Assembly: GCF_021172045.1 (NCBI RefSeq)
Contig: NZ_CP087164.1
Location: 5,642,001-5,706,000, forward strand
Direction: 5' to 3'
Length of the DNA: 64,000 nucleotides
Origin: Capillimicrobium parvum
GTDB taxonomy: Bacteria; Actinomycetota; Thermoleophilia; Solirubrobacterales; Solirubrobacteraceae
The stretch's first letter is position 1; every line of letters begins with the position of its first letter. This document shows positions 1-9,501 of the stretch, piece after piece. The position numbers were made by a program, and so were the translations under genes. The notes beneath the pieces are model-generated. The model ran no database searches and was not told the origin of the DNA. It saw only the letters and a program-made list of their open reading frames with translations.

Positions 1-1403
1 TCGTCGAGCCCCCCCGCGTCGAGCCCGAGCGCGGCGGCCGCCTCGGCGCCCGCCAGCGTCCCCGACAGCTCGGCGGTGTCCGCGCTCTCGTGGCCGGCGA
101 CCGCGCCCGCCGCGTGGACGCTGGGCGGCAGCGCGTCTGCGACGAACCGGCCGGTGGCCTGGTCGAAGCGGGCGCGCGCCCCCGACTGCAGCAGCAGCGA
201 GGTCGCCGGCGCGGCGCCTGCGGAGACCGCGAGCAGGTCGCACTCGATCCGCTCCTCGGTGCCGGCGACCGCCTGTCCGCGGTCGTCGACGCGGGCGAGC
301 GCGACGCCCTCGACGCCCTTGCGCCCGAGCGCCCGGACGGGCGTGAAGCCCTGGACGACCCGCAGGCCGAGCTCCTGGGCGCGCGCGGTCCGCGCGGTGG
401 GCTCGGTGCGCAGGTCGGCGATCGCCGCGACCGGGATCCCCGCCGCGTGCAGCGCCAGCGCGGCGTCGAGCCCGTCGTCGCCGACCGCGGCGACCACGGC
501 CCGCTCGCCGACCCGCAGGCCGTACAGCGCGGCCATGCGGCGCGCGCCGCCCGCGAGCATGACGCCGGGCAGGTCGTTGTCGGCGAAGACGAGCGGCTGC
601 TCGATCGTGCCCGTCGCCGCGACGAACCGCGCGGCGCGGATCTGGTGCAGCGTGCTGTCCTGCCAGACCGGCACGAGGCCGTCGAAGAAGCCGAGCGCGG
701 GCGCGCGGCTGAGGATCTCGACGCCCGCGGCCCGGGCCCGCTGCGCCAGCTCGCGGGCACGGTCGCCCCCGCCCTCGGCCAGCAGCCGGCCGCCCGGCTC
801 TGCGTCCTCGTCGCACAGGACGACGTCGGCGCCCGCCTCGGCGGCCCGCAGCGCCGCGGCCAGGCCGGCGATCCCGCCACCGACGACGAGCACGTCGCAG
901 TGGCGCCGGCGGTACTCGGTGCGCCACTCGCGCTCCTCCTGGCGCTTGGGCAGCTTGCCCAGGCCGGCGGCGTGGCGCAGGACCTTCTCGTAGACCGGCC
1001 ACATCCGCCGCGGGCGGATGAACGTCTTGTAGTAGAAGCCCGGCGGGGTGAACGGCCCGGCGAACTTGTCGGTCGCCGACATCACGTCGAAGTCGAGCGA
1101 CGGCCACGCGTTCTGGTGCTCGACCTTCATGCCCGCGACGATCGGCTCGCTGCAGGCGCGGATGCCGGGGCGCCCGTCGACGGTGACGAGCGAGTTCGCG
1201 CAGTGGCCGCAGCCGCAGATCTCGCCGCGCGGCCGGTGGTACTTGAAGGAGCGGGAGAAGACGCGCTGGCCGGAGGCGAACAGCGCCGAGGCGATCGTGT
1301 CGCCCGCGAAGCCGGTGACGGGCTTGCCGTCCCAGGTGAACGGGACGGGCCGCGAGCGGTCGATGCGCTCGCCGGGCTGGACGGGCAGGCGGGCCGTGCT
1401 CAT
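1..1403 (-). CDS. soxA: Sarcosine oxidase alpha subunit, N-terminal part (runs off the left edge)
   Basis: Large subunit of the heterotetrameric sarcosine oxidase family, which oxidatively demethylates sarcosine to glycine and passes the carbon to tetrahydrofolate. About 467 residues are present; the C-terminal half lies outside the window. The N-terminus has the family signature [11 protein letters not shown] (residues 51-61), followed by a ferredoxin-like segment with Cys63, Cys65, Cys68 and Cys84, and then a dinucleotide-binding motif, [17 protein letters not shown], near residue 161. The ATG overlaps the soxD stop (ATGA), so translation is probably coupled. The cysteine-bearing first domain resembles opine oxidase/HcnA-type relatives as I recall them, so an opine- or glycine-oxidising role cannot be excluded. 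Confidence 0.85.
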   Translation of the reverse strand, partial: MSTARLPVQPGERIDRSRPVPFTWDGKPVTGFAGDTIASALFASGQRVFSRSFKYHRPRGEICGCGHCANSLVTVDGRPGIRACSEPIVAGMKVEHQNAWPSLDFDVMSATDKFAGPFTPPGFYYKTFIRPRRMWPVYEKVLRHAAGLGKLPKRQEEREWRTEYRRRHCDVLVVGGGIAGLAAALRAAEAGADVVLCDEDAEPGGRLLAEGGGDRARELAQRARAAGVEILSRAPALGFFDGLVPVWQDSTLHQIRAARFVAATGTIEQPLVFADNDLPGVMLAGGARRMAALYGLRVGERAVVAAVGDDGLDAALALHAAGIPVAAIADLRTEPTARTARAQELGLRVVQGFTPVRALGRKGVEGVALARVDDRGQAVAGTEERIECDLLAVSAGAAPATSLLLQSGARARFDQATGRFVADALPPSVHAAGAVAGHESADTAELSGTLAGAEAAAALGLDAGGLD

Positions 1404-1780
1404 CGACCGACCACCCCCGATCCCGGTCCGCCGCCCGCAACGTCGGTGGTCGTGCCCACCGCCCCGCCGCCGGGCATGCCGGTCGCCGCGTCCACCGCGG
1501 CGAGCGTCCCCGCGTCGGCGGCGGGCGCCTCGTCAGGCAGCGCCGTCCACTTCACGTCGTTCGTGCGGGTGTCGCGCTCGGCCAGGAACCACGCCCGGCA
1601 GCCGGAGCGGTGCACCCACCACTCGCGCTGGACCCCCGCGACGTTGCGGCGGAAGTAGTTGTAGGCGTTGAGCTCGCGCCGGCTGGGGCGGGCCTTGGGC
1701 CGGGGCGACACCTCGCCTCCGTAGCCGAAGTCGGTGACCTCGCGGACACCGCAGTTTGGGCAGGTGAGAAGGAAGGACAT
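1400..1780 (-). CDS. soxD: Sarcosine oxidase delta subunit
   Basis: Small zinc-binding subunit of heterotetrameric sarcosine oxidase, 126 aa. The expected pattern is visible: CPNCG at residues 7-11, then WWVHRSGC with His57 and Cys61 as the likely remaining zinc ligands. It extends about 30 residues beyond the conserved core in an Ala/Gly-rich tail. An AGGAG Shine-Dalgarno sequence lies just upstream of the ATG (tgacaggagaccATG on the minus strand). It is the first gene of the visible soxD-soxA unit. soxB, normally upstream of soxD, is not here: the neighbouring gene is the divergent purU. Confidence 0.9.
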   Translation of the reverse strand: MSFLLTCPNCGVREVTDFGYGGEVSPRPKARPSRRELNAYNYFRRNVAGVQREWWVHRSGCRAWFLAERDTRTNDVKWTALPDEAPAADAGTLAAVDAATGMPGGGAVGTTTDVAGGGPGSGVVGR

Positions 1781-1880
1781 GGTCTCCTGTCAGAGCACGC
1801 GGTTGGGGGGCCACGTCGACGTCCGTCACGCTACGACGGGCGCGGAGAGGGGGCACCTCTCGATCGAGGGGGATCTCCGC

Positions 1881-1951
1881 CCTGCCCGGGCGGGTTTCGG
1901 GCAGGTGGCTGCCGACGACCTGCCCGGTCGGCGGGCAAAGACCCTCCCGCC
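1881..1951 (+). promoter_or_regulatory. Mutually exclusive hairpins ahead of purU
   Basis: CCTGCCCG occurs at 1881-1888 and again at 1919-1926; its exact complement CGGGCAGG at 1898-1905 lies between them and can pair with either copy but not both. A separate stem GGCGGG (1930-1935) / CCCGCC (1946-1951) with a 10-nt loop follows. This could be an attenuator. If purU is transcribed from the TACCGT box at 1981 the element would lie upstream of that mRNA, so it may instead belong to a longer transcript or to the divergent sox leader. I could not match it to glycine or THF riboswitch consensus sequences. Confidence 0.3.
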
Positions 1952-1980
1952 AGGGGGCGCACGGGCAACGCCGTGACCCC

Positions 1981-1986
1981 TACCGT
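1981..1986 (+). promoter_or_regulatory. -10 box TACCGT, leaderless promoter of purU
   Basis: TACCGT ends 7 nt before the GTG at 1994. This is the TANNNT-to-start spacing seen at many genes of this window and favours GTG 1994 over the in-frame GTG at 1985. Confidence 0.5.
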
Positions 1987-1993
1987 GCGGGGG

Positions 1994-2901
<908 letters not shown>

Positions 2902-2902
<1 letters not shown>

Positions 2903-3747
2903 TGGCGGCCGAGATCATCGACGGCAAGGCGGTCGCGCTGGCCGTCCGCGAGGCGGTCGCCGCCGACGTCGCGACGCTCGAGCGCCCGCCGGGCCTGGCG
3001 ACCCTGCTCGTCGGCGACGACCCGGCGTCCGCGATCTACGTCGCCAACAAGCGCAAGCAGTGCGAGGCCGCGGGCATGCGCGACCTGCACCAGCACCTGC
3101 CCGGCGACATCGCCCAGGACGAGCTCGCCGCGATCGTCGAGGCGCTGAACGCCGACCCCGACGTCACCGGCATCCTCCTGCAGCTGCCGCTGCCGGACCA
3201 TCTCGACGCGGCGCCGCTGATCGCGAGCATCCATCCCGACAAGGACGTCGACGGGCTGACCGAGGTCAGCGCGGGCCGCCTCGTCCTCGGCAAGCCCGGG
3301 CTGCGCCCGTGCACGCCGTCGGGCGTCATCGAGCTGCTCGACGCCTACGGCGTGCAGATCGAAGGCGCGGAGGCGGTCGTCGTCGGCCGCTCCGACCTCG
3401 TCGGCAAGCCGCAGGCCCAGCTCCTGCTCGCCCGCAACGCCACGGTCACCATGTGCCACTCGCGCACGCGCGACCTGCCGTCCGTGTGCCGCCGCGCCGA
3501 CATCCTCGTCGCCGCGGCGGGCGTCCCGCGCCTCATCGGACCGGACTCGGTCAAGCCCGGCGCGACGGTCATCGACGTCGGCATGCACCGCACCGACGAG
3601 GGACTGTGCGGCGACGTCGACTTCGACGCCGTGAGCGAGGTCGCCGGCAGGATCACCCCGGTGCCCGGCGGCGTCGGCCCGATGACGATCGCCATGCTGC
3701 TGAGAAACACCGTGACTGCCGCGCAGCTCGCAGCGGTCACCGCCTGA
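2902..3747 (+). CDS. folD: Bifunctional methylene-THF dehydrogenase / methenyl-THF cyclohydrolase
   Basis: Interconverts 5,10-methylene-THF and 10-formyl-THF. 281 aa, the usual FolD length. Visible family hallmarks are [13 protein letters not shown] with the catalytic Tyr and Lys, GILLQLPLP with the conserved Gln, [13 protein letters not shown], the nucleotide-binding segment [12 protein letters not shown], and the C-terminal [16 protein letters not shown]. The start is fixed by the one-base overlap with the purU stop. Together with soxDA and purU it completes a route from sarcosine through methylene-THF and formyl-THF to formate. Confidence 0.97.
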
Positions 3748-3771
3748 CCGCGCCCGGACGTGTGGGTGTCC

Positions 3772-3790
3772 ATGCCCGCTGAGCGGGCGT
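3772..3790. terminator. Hairpin between convergent folD and the PfkB gene
   Basis: GCCCGC (3774-3779), loop TGA, GCGGGC (3783-3788), extendable by one G-U and one A-T pair. It lies between the ends of two convergent genes and could serve both. There is no U-tract. Confidence 0.45.
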
Positions 3791-3867
3791 GAACAGCCCA
3801 AACGTCCTTCCGCCAACGCTGGACGACGCTCAGACGGCGGCGGCGCCGGCGTGTTGCGGAATTCCGC

Positions 3868-4764
3868 TCAGACGCTGATCGACAGGCGCGTCATGCCCTC
3901 CAGGGCCTGGACGCGCTCCTCGATCTCCTCCTCGGTCAGCCGGACGACGCGCTCGGTGCCGAACTCCTCGACGTTGTAGGACGCCAGCGCGGTGCCGTAG
4001 GCCATCGCCGTGCGGTACTCGCCCGGGTTCTTCGCCAGGTAGCCGACGAACCCGCCGGCGAACGTGTCGCCCGCGCCGGTCGGGTCGACGACGGTCTCCA
4101 GCGGATAGGCGGGCAGGCTGAAGTACTCGTCCTTCGTGATCAGCGCGGCGCCGTACTCGCCCTGCTTGGCCACGATCACGCTCGGGCCCATGTTGAGCAC
4201 CTCGCGGGCCGCCGACACGAGGTTCGGCTTCTCCGTGAGCTGGCGCAGCTCGGCGTCGTTGAGGATCACGCAGTCGACGCCGGAGATCGTCTTGACGAGG
4301 CTGGCGCGGGCGATCTCGATCCACAGGTTCATCGAGTCCATCGCGACGAAGCGCGCGCCCGTGCACTGGTCGCGCACCGCGCGCTGCACGTCGGGCTGGA
4401 TGTTCGCGAGGAACAGCACCTCGGCCTGGCGCGAGGCCTCCGACAGCTTCGGGTCGAACGTCTCGAACACGCCGAGCTGCGTGTCGAGCGTCTCGCGCGT
4501 GTTGAGGTCCCAGCCGTACTCGCCGTGCCAGAAGAACGTCTTGCCGCCGGCGACGCGCTCGACGTCCTCGGTCACGGTGCCGCGCAGCGCGAGCGTCTCC
4601 ATGTCCTCGAAGTCGTCGCCGACCGGGCCGACCGCGCGCACCTCGTCGAAGAACGACGCGGCCAGGGCGAAGTGGGTCGCCGCTCCGCCCAGCATCCGCT
4701 CACGCTCGCCGAACGGCGTCCTGACGCGGTCATAGGCAATCGATCCAACAACGGTCACGCTCAT
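3868..4764 (-). CDS. PfkB-family sugar/nucleoside kinase
   Basis: 298 aa kinase of the ribokinase/PfkB superfamily. The N-terminal substrate-binding glycines are in GSIAYDRV and MLGGAATHFALAASFF, and the C-terminal signature DPTGAGDTFAGGF (from residue 227) carries catalytic Asp233. The substrate cannot be read from sequence. It does not look like the mycobacterial adenosine kinase. It is the last gene of the minus-strand methyltransferase operon and its ATG overlaps the stop of the preceding gene (ATGA). That linkage makes adenosine, or another nucleoside released from S-adenosylhomocysteine, an attractive but unproven substrate. Confidence 0.85.
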   Translation of the reverse strand: MSVTVVGSIAYDRVRTPFGERERMLGGAATHFALAASFFDEVRAVGPVGDDFEDMETLALRGTVTEDVERVAGGKTFFWHGEYGWDLNTRETLDTQLGVFETFDPKLSEASRQAEVLFLANIQPDVQRAVRDQCTGARFVAMDSMNLWIEIARASLVKTISGVDCVILNDAELRQLTEKPNLVSAAREVLNMGPSVIVAKQGEYGAALITKDEYFSLPAYPLETVVDPTGAGDTFAGGFVGYLAKNPGEYRTAMAYGTALASYNVEEFGTERVVRLTEEEIEERVQALEGMTRLSISV

Positions 4765-6521
4765 ATGCGGGTCACTTTCACGAGATAGGCCACCATGACG
4801 TCGGAGGTCCCGATCCTCAGGTGGTAGGCGTCGGAGAGCCCCTCGACGCGTTCGATCTGCTCCTGGCTCTCCTGGAAATGCTCGGTGAACGGGAAGAAGG
4901 CGAAGTCGACGACCTCGCTGTGGAGCCCGTTCTGCTCCAGCAGGTCCTGCGTGCGCTCCTGCGACAGGATCGACAGCAGCATGAGGTACGCCTCGCCGTC
5001 GTCGGTCAGCGCCGCCGGCAGCGTGCCGATGAGGTGGTCGACCATGTTACGGCCCCAGTAGTCGATCGGCCGGTGCGACGACGCCTGCTGGAACGGGTCG
5101 ACAGGGGTCTGGTAGAGGCTCGCCACGATCGTGTCGTAGCGCTCCTCCGGAACCCATGGGAACAGGTCCACCGCCTGGGCGGTCACCCGCTCAGCGACGC
5201 CGTTGCGGAAGGCGTTGGTCAGCGTGTCGTCGACCGCGGCGGTGTCGACGTCGATGCCGTGGACGTGCTCCGCGCCGTTGAGCGCGAGCTGCACGGTCTG
5301 CAGGCCGGTGCCGCAGCCGACGTCGAGACAGCGGCGCCCCTTGCCGATGCCGTTCTCGAACAGGTACTGCCAGACGAGGAACGAGCCCTGGGTCGGCGTG
5401 AAGGTCGAGCCGTCGACCATGAGGTCGGGGAACGGCAGCGGGAACATCGGCCGGCCGCGCGGGTCGGTCCACGGCGAGTGGTGGCGGCGCGGGGTGCGGT
5501 TGAGGCCGTCGTCGCCGGCCTCGGGCTCCTCCCGCCGGCGGCGGCCGGGCTTCGTGCCCTCGAGGCGGACACGCGCCGCGGCGATGTGATCGGGGCTGAC
5601 GCCGCAGCAGCCGCCGATGATGTCCGCGCCCTCCGAGCGCCAGCCGAGCGCCATCTCGGCGTACTCCTCGCCGCCGATGCCCTCCTGGAACTGCCAGCCG
5701 GCGTTCGTGTAGTAGCCGAGGTTCGGGTACACGCCGAGCGGCATATCGGTGAAGTCGCGCAGGAAGGACAGCATCCCGGCCACGTGGTCCGGCGGGATGC
5801 AGTTGATCAGCAGCGCGCCGACGCCCATCTCCTCGAAGCGGCGGGCCGCGCGGCCGAACGCGTCGCCCTCGGGCCCGCCCCAGTGCTGGCCGTAGACGCC
5901 GCACAGCCCGTGGCGGCAGCGGCGGAACGACAGCCAGACCGGCAGGCCGGTCTCGAGCAGCCGCTCGACGGTCTGATACAGCGAGGAGGAGACGAGCGAC
6001 AGGGTCTCGACGAGGATCAGGTCCGGCGGCTCGTCGGCGAAGGCGCGGCTGAGTAGGCGGACCGTCTCCTGCCCCTCCTCACCGTCGACGTCGGCGTTCA
6101 GCGAGAACGCGACGGCGGTCCTGCCCTCGCGACCGCCCTCGGCCACGGCCTGGCGCGCGACGCGCACGCCGCGGCGGGCGATCTCCAGCCAGTGCACGGG
6201 CTCGGAGCTGTCCTCCCACGGACGCACCCCGCCCTCGCCCACCGCGGACGCCAGGCCCCACGTGTCGGTCGTGATGACGTCGCAGCCCGCGTCGACGTAG
6301 CGCCGGTGCACCGCACGCACCTCCGCCGGCGAGTAGGCGAGCGCGCGCACGCCCCACAGCTGCTCGCTGTGCGGGCCCTCGGTCAGCAGGTCCTGCGGCA
6401 GCTCGGTGGCGATGCCGCCGTCGAGGATCACGCAACGCTGCTCGGACAGCGCCTCACGGACGGCGTCGTACGCCGACGCGGTCGCGAAGCTCACGTCCGA
6501 CTCTCCCATGAAGCCGGCCAA
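4761..6521 (-). CDS. Homocysteine S-methyltransferase fused to a class I SAM-dependent methyltransferase (copy 1)
   Basis: 586 aa fusion. Residues ~20-320 form a homocysteine-binding/BHMT-like barrel: DGGIATELP at 34, then zinc ligands Cys241 (in LLINCIPPDHV) and Cys305-Cys306 (in IIGGCCGVSP). After an Arg-rich linker (~325-365) a Rossmann methyltransferase follows with motif I LDVGCGTG (residues 399-406), the acidic end of strand 2 in HGIDVD, and VASLYQTPVDPFQ where N6-type enzymes would have NPPY. The first half should make methionine from homocysteine; the second uses SAM on an unknown acceptor. TTG at 6521 is chosen because AGAAGG lies 7 nt upstream; ATG 6509 is the alternative. Confidence 0.85.
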   Translation of the reverse strand: MAGFMGESDVSFATASAYDAVREALSEQRCVILDGGIATELPQDLLTEGPHSEQLWGVRALAYSPAEVRAVHRRYVDAGCDVITTDTWGLASAVGEGGVRPWEDSSEPVHWLEIARRGVRVARQAVAEGGREGRTAVAFSLNADVDGEEGQETVRLLSRAFADEPPDLILVETLSLVSSSLYQTVERLLETGLPVWLSFRRCRHGLCGVYGQHWGGPEGDAFGRAARRFEEMGVGALLINCIPPDHVAGMLSFLRDFTDMPLGVYPNLGYYTNAGWQFQEGIGGEEYAEMALGWRSEGADIIGGCCGVSPDHIAAARVRLEGTKPGRRRREEPEAGDDGLNRTPRRHHSPWTDPRGRPMFPLPFPDLMVDGSTFTPTQGSFLVWQYLFENGIGKGRRCLDVGCGTGLQTVQLALNGAEHVHGIDVDTAAVDDTLTNAFRNGVAERVTAQAVDLFPWVPEERYDTIVASLYQTPVDPFQQASSHRPIDYWGRNMVDHLIGTLPAALTDDGEAYLMLLSILSQERTQDLLEQNGLHSEVVDFAFFPFTEHFQESQEQIERVEGLSDAYHLRIGTSDVMVAYLVKVTRI

Positions 6522-6548
6522 CCGCGCACCTTCTCTCCATACCCTCGG

Positions 6549-6634
6549 GGTCCCAACGGGACCATGATTGCGCCCACCGGGAGGGGGCTACACCACCCGA
6601 GGGGGTGGTCTTGCCTGGCCGTTGGGCAGGCAAG
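6549..6634 (-). promoter_or_regulatory. Structured leader with three hairpins before the copy-1 methyltransferase gene
   Basis: In the 142-bp gap between the LuxR gene and the downstream methyltransferase the minus strand holds three perfect stems: CTTGCCTG/CAGGCAAG (6634-6627 with 6617-6610), directly abutting ACCACCC/GGGTGGT (6609-6603 with 6598-6592, 4-nt loop), then GGTCCC/GGGACC (6563-6558 with 6554-6549, 3-nt loop). The ribosome site follows. The pattern suits a cis-regulatory leader. I could not match it to SAM, SAH or cobalamin riboswitch consensus. Confidence 0.4.
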
Positions 6635-6663
6635 GGGGGTGGAGCGGGCGGCGGCGAGCACGG

Positions 6664-7617
6664 TCATGCGCCGGGCGGCCCGTCCCCGCGGCGCAGCGTC
6701 AGGCGCAGGTACCGCGAGGTCGCCTCGGCGCGGTTGGCGGCGTGCAGCTTGCGCAGGATGTTCTTCACGTGGAACTTCACCGTGCCCTCGGACACGACGA
6801 GGCTGCGCGCGATCCCGCCGTTCGTCTCGCCCTTCACCATGAGCTCGAGCACGTCGAGCTCGCGGCGGGTGAGCAGGTCGCGCAGCGCGGACTCGTTCGG
6901 GGCGGCGCCGCGCGAGGGCTCGTCGTCGCCGCCCGGCTCGCGGTCGGTGGCCAGGGTCACGGCCCGATCGGACAGCTCGCTCGTGCGCGCGTCGGCCCAG
7001 CTGGCGACCTGGCGCATCTCCTGGCGCTGGTTGCGCAGGCGCCGGCGCAGGACCGCCCGTTCGAAGACGAGGGCGAAGCCACCGGCCAGCGCGCCGAGCC
7101 CGTCGCGCTCGAGCTCGCCGAGCGGCGGCCCGCCGCGGGCGGGATCGCGATCGCCGTGCAGGAAGCCGATCACCCTCGCCTCGAGAACGATCGGCGCCGT
7201 CAGGTAGACGTCCCAGCCGAGGATGTCCGCGTAGGCCCGGCGCCCGCGCGGGTCGCCGTCGGCGCGCGCCACCAGCTGCGGCCGCCGGCGGCGCAGCACC
7301 TCGCCCTCGACGAGCGGGTAGTCGATCGGCACCGGCGCCTCGCGCAGCCGCGCGAGGGTGGCCTCGGCTCCGTCCGGATCGCGCGGGGCGTGGAGCGCCT
7401 CGGCGTGCAGCGCGGCGTCCTCGACGCGGCTGAGCAGCACGCGGTCGAGGTCCAGGGCGGCGGCGGTCTCGACCGGCCCGCGCTCGAGGATCTCGCTCAC
7501 CGGGCCGAGCTCGGCCAGGCGCTCGAGCGCCGTCCAGACGCCCTCGAGCGCGGCCACCCGCCGGCGGCACGCGTCGAGCGCATCGGCGGCCGCGACGGCC
7601 TCCTTGCCGAGCGTCAT
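6664..7617 (-). CDS. GAF-like sensor protein with LuxR-type DNA-binding domain
   Basis: 317 aa regulator. Residues ~20-190 look like a GAF domain (segments SEILERGPVETAAALDLDRV and YLTAPIVLEARVIGFLHGDR). A putative coiled segment rich in Arg, Glu and Gln follows around 190-215, then a LuxR/GerE helix-turn-helix at ~249-310 with LTRRELDVLELMVKGETNGG and VSEGTVKFHVKNILRKL. No receiver domain is present, so it probably senses a ligand directly. Its ATG overlaps the stop of the upstream methyltransferase copy (ATGA), so it is made together with the enzymes it likely controls. Confidence 0.8.
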   Translation of the reverse strand: MTLGKEAVAAADALDACRRRVAALEGVWTALERLAELGPVSEILERGPVETAAALDLDRVLLSRVEDAALHAEALHAPRDPDGAEATLARLREAPVPIDYPLVEGEVLRRRRPQLVARADGDPRGRRAYADILGWDVYLTAPIVLEARVIGFLHGDRDPARGGPPLGELERDGLGALAGGFALVFERAVLRRRLRNQRQEMRQVASWADARTSELSDRAVTLATDREPGGDDEPSRGAAPNESALRDLLTRRELDVLELMVKGETNGGIARSLVVSEGTVKFHVKNILRKLHAANRAEATSRYLRLTLRRGDGPPGA

Positions 7618-9377
7618 CGGCGCTTGGCCCACGGCGCGGTCCCGTTGCCCGGCTGGTCGCCCGAGCGGCGGACCTCGAGCAGGTAGGCGACCACGACGTC
7701 GTGCTCGGACAGGCGCAGGTGGTAAGCGTCGGAGAGCTCCTCGACGCGCTCGATCTGCGCGACGCTCGGCTCGAAGGCGGACGAGAAGTGAAACAGGTCG
7801 TAGTCGACGACCGTGGCCGTGAAGCCCGCGGCGCTCAGGAGCTCCTCGGTGCGGTGCTGGGACAGGATCGAGAGCTGCACCACGTAGGCGACGCCCTCGG
7901 GGGCCAGCGCCTGCGGCAGCTTGGCGATGACCTGGTCGAACGCGTTGCGCCCCCAGTAGTCGAGCGGCCGGTGCGTCGAGACGCGCTGGAACGGGTCGAC
8001 CGGGACCTGGTAGAGGCTGGCCACGATGACCTCGTAGCGCTCCTCGGGCACCCACGGGTACAGGTCGACCCGCGCGATCGACATGCGGTCGGACACGCCG
8101 TTGCGGAATGCGTTCTCGTGCGTGTTGGCCACGGCGCGCTCGTCGACGTCGATCGCGTGCACGTGCGCCGCGCCGTTGAGCGCGAGCTGGACGCCGAGGA
8201 TGCCGGTCCCGGCGCCGACGTCCAGGCAGCGCTGGTGGGCGCCGATGCCCTCCGCGTAGAGGTAGCGCCAGGCCAGGAAGCTCGCCCCGCCCGGCGCGAA
8301 CACGCCGGGGGCGCAGACGAGGTCGGGGAACTCGAGGGGGTACAGGAGGCGCTCGCGGCGGTCGCGCCACTGCGACGGCTCCGGCGTGACCGGGACCGCC
8401 ACGTCGGCCGTGGCGCCGGCGGCACGCCGCCGGCCCGGCCGCGTCCCGTCGAGGCGCTCGCGCGCCGCGGCGATGTGGCCGGGCGTCACGCCGCAGCAGC
8501 CGCCGATGATGTCCGCGCCCTCCTCGCGCCAGCGCAGCGCCATCCGCGCGTACTCGTCGCCGCCGATGCCCTCCTCGAACTGCCATCCGGCGCTCGTCAG
8601 GTATCCGAGGTTCGGATACACGCCGAGCGGCATGTCGGTGAAGTCGCGCAGGAACGAGATCATGCCGTCGACGTGGTCGGGCGGGATGCAGTTGGCCAGC
8701 AGCGCGCCGATGCCCATCTCCTCGAAGCGGCGCGCGGCGCGGCCGAACGCGTCGCCCTCCGGACCGCCCCAGTGCTCGCCGTAGACCCCGCAGAGCCCGT
8801 GCCGGCAGCGGCGGAACGACAGCCAGACCGGCAGGCCGGTGTCGAGCAGGCGCTCGATCGTGTCGTAGAGCGACGGGCGTACCAGCGACAGCGTCTCGAC
8901 GAGCAGCATGTCCGGCGGCTCGTCGGCGAACACGCGGGAGAGCAGGCGGATCGTCTCCTGGCCCTCGTTGGCATCGACGTCGCCGTTGAGCGAGAAGGCC
9001 ACCGCGGCGGCGCCGTCGCCGACCGCCTCGCGGGCCAGCGTGACGCCGCGGCGGGCCACGTCCATCCAGTGCACCTCGCGCGACGTCTCCCACAGGCGCG
9101 GCCCGTTGGACATCAGCGCGCTCGGCAGGCCCCAGGTGTCGGTGGAGATGACGTCGCAGCCCGCCTGGACATAGCGGCGATGGACGTCGCGGACCGCGTC
9201 GGGGTCGTCGACGACCGCCCGCACGCCCCACAGCCGGTCGTCGCTCTCGCGCATGCCGGGCAGCTCCGTGCCCACGCCGCCGTCGAGCACGACGCAGCGC
9301 TCCGCCCGCAGCAGCTCGCGCACGCGCTCGTACGCGGGCTGGCGCCCGACCTCGGCCTGCGATGCACTGCTCCCCAT
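7614..9377 (-). CDS. Homocysteine S-methyltransferase fused to a class I SAM-dependent methyltransferase (copy 2)
   Basis: 587 aa, same architecture as the copy at 4761-6521 and near-identical over the barrel core (for example WLSFRRCRHGLCGVYG in both). Zinc ligands are in LLANCIPPDHV and IIGGCCGVTP; the SAM motif is LDVGAGTGILGVQLAL. It is the promoter-proximal gene of the operon copy 2 - GAF-LuxR - copy 1 - PfkB. ATG 9377 is chosen because a TAGACT box ends 7 nt upstream; the frame is open another 50 codons but that stretch is not family-like. The tandem pair implies duplication with retention, perhaps for two methyl acceptors or donors. Confidence 0.85.
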   Translation of the reverse strand: MGSSASQAEVGRQPAYERVRELLRAERCVVLDGGVGTELPGMRESDDRLWGVRAVVDDPDAVRDVHRRYVQAGCDVISTDTWGLPSALMSNGPRLWETSREVHWMDVARRGVTLAREAVGDGAAAVAFSLNGDVDANEGQETIRLLSRVFADEPPDMLLVETLSLVRPSLYDTIERLLDTGLPVWLSFRRCRHGLCGVYGEHWGGPEGDAFGRAARRFEEMGIGALLANCIPPDHVDGMISFLRDFTDMPLGVYPNLGYLTSAGWQFEEGIGGDEYARMALRWREEGADIIGGCCGVTPGHIAAARERLDGTRPGRRRAAGATADVAVPVTPEPSQWRDRRERLLYPLEFPDLVCAPGVFAPGGASFLAWRYLYAEGIGAHQRCLDVGAGTGILGVQLALNGAAHVHAIDVDERAVANTHENAFRNGVSDRMSIARVDLYPWVPEERYEVIVASLYQVPVDPFQRVSTHRPLDYWGRNAFDQVIAKLPQALAPEGVAYVVQLSILSQHRTEELLSAAGFTATVVDYDLFHFSSAFEPSVAQIERVEELSDAYHLRLSEHDVVVAYLLEVRRSGDQPGNGTAPWAKRR

Positions 9378-9384
9378 GGACCGC

Positions 9385-9390
9385 AGTCTA
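9385..9390 (-). promoter_or_regulatory. -10 box TAGACT, leaderless promoter of the methyltransferase operon
   Basis: On the minus strand TAGACT is followed by 7 nt and the ATG at 9377. It is divergent from the glycoside hydrolase gene. Confidence 0.5.
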
Positions 9391-9501
9391 GGTCCCGGTA
9401 GAGTGGCCGCGCTGTGGCGACAGGGGGCCCGGCCGGACGCCGTTTCGGGCTCACCGCGACGACAGGGGCGCATCGTCCGCCCCAGGAGATTCGATTCCCC
9501 C

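Noticed and set aside
1781-1993. Glycine or tetrahydrofolate riboswitch before purU/soxD
   Set aside because: The conserved cores I know for these classes were not found on either strand; only unrelated GC hairpins are present.
6522-6663. SAM, SAH or cobalamin riboswitch
   Set aside because: The hairpins are real, but the conserved single-stranded motifs of these classes are missing, so only a structured leader is reported.
6664-9231. One very long frame joining the methyltransferase and LuxR regions
   Set aside because: The methyltransferase is encoded in another frame; the long frame is an artefact of GC-rich codons, and the regulator starts at 7617.
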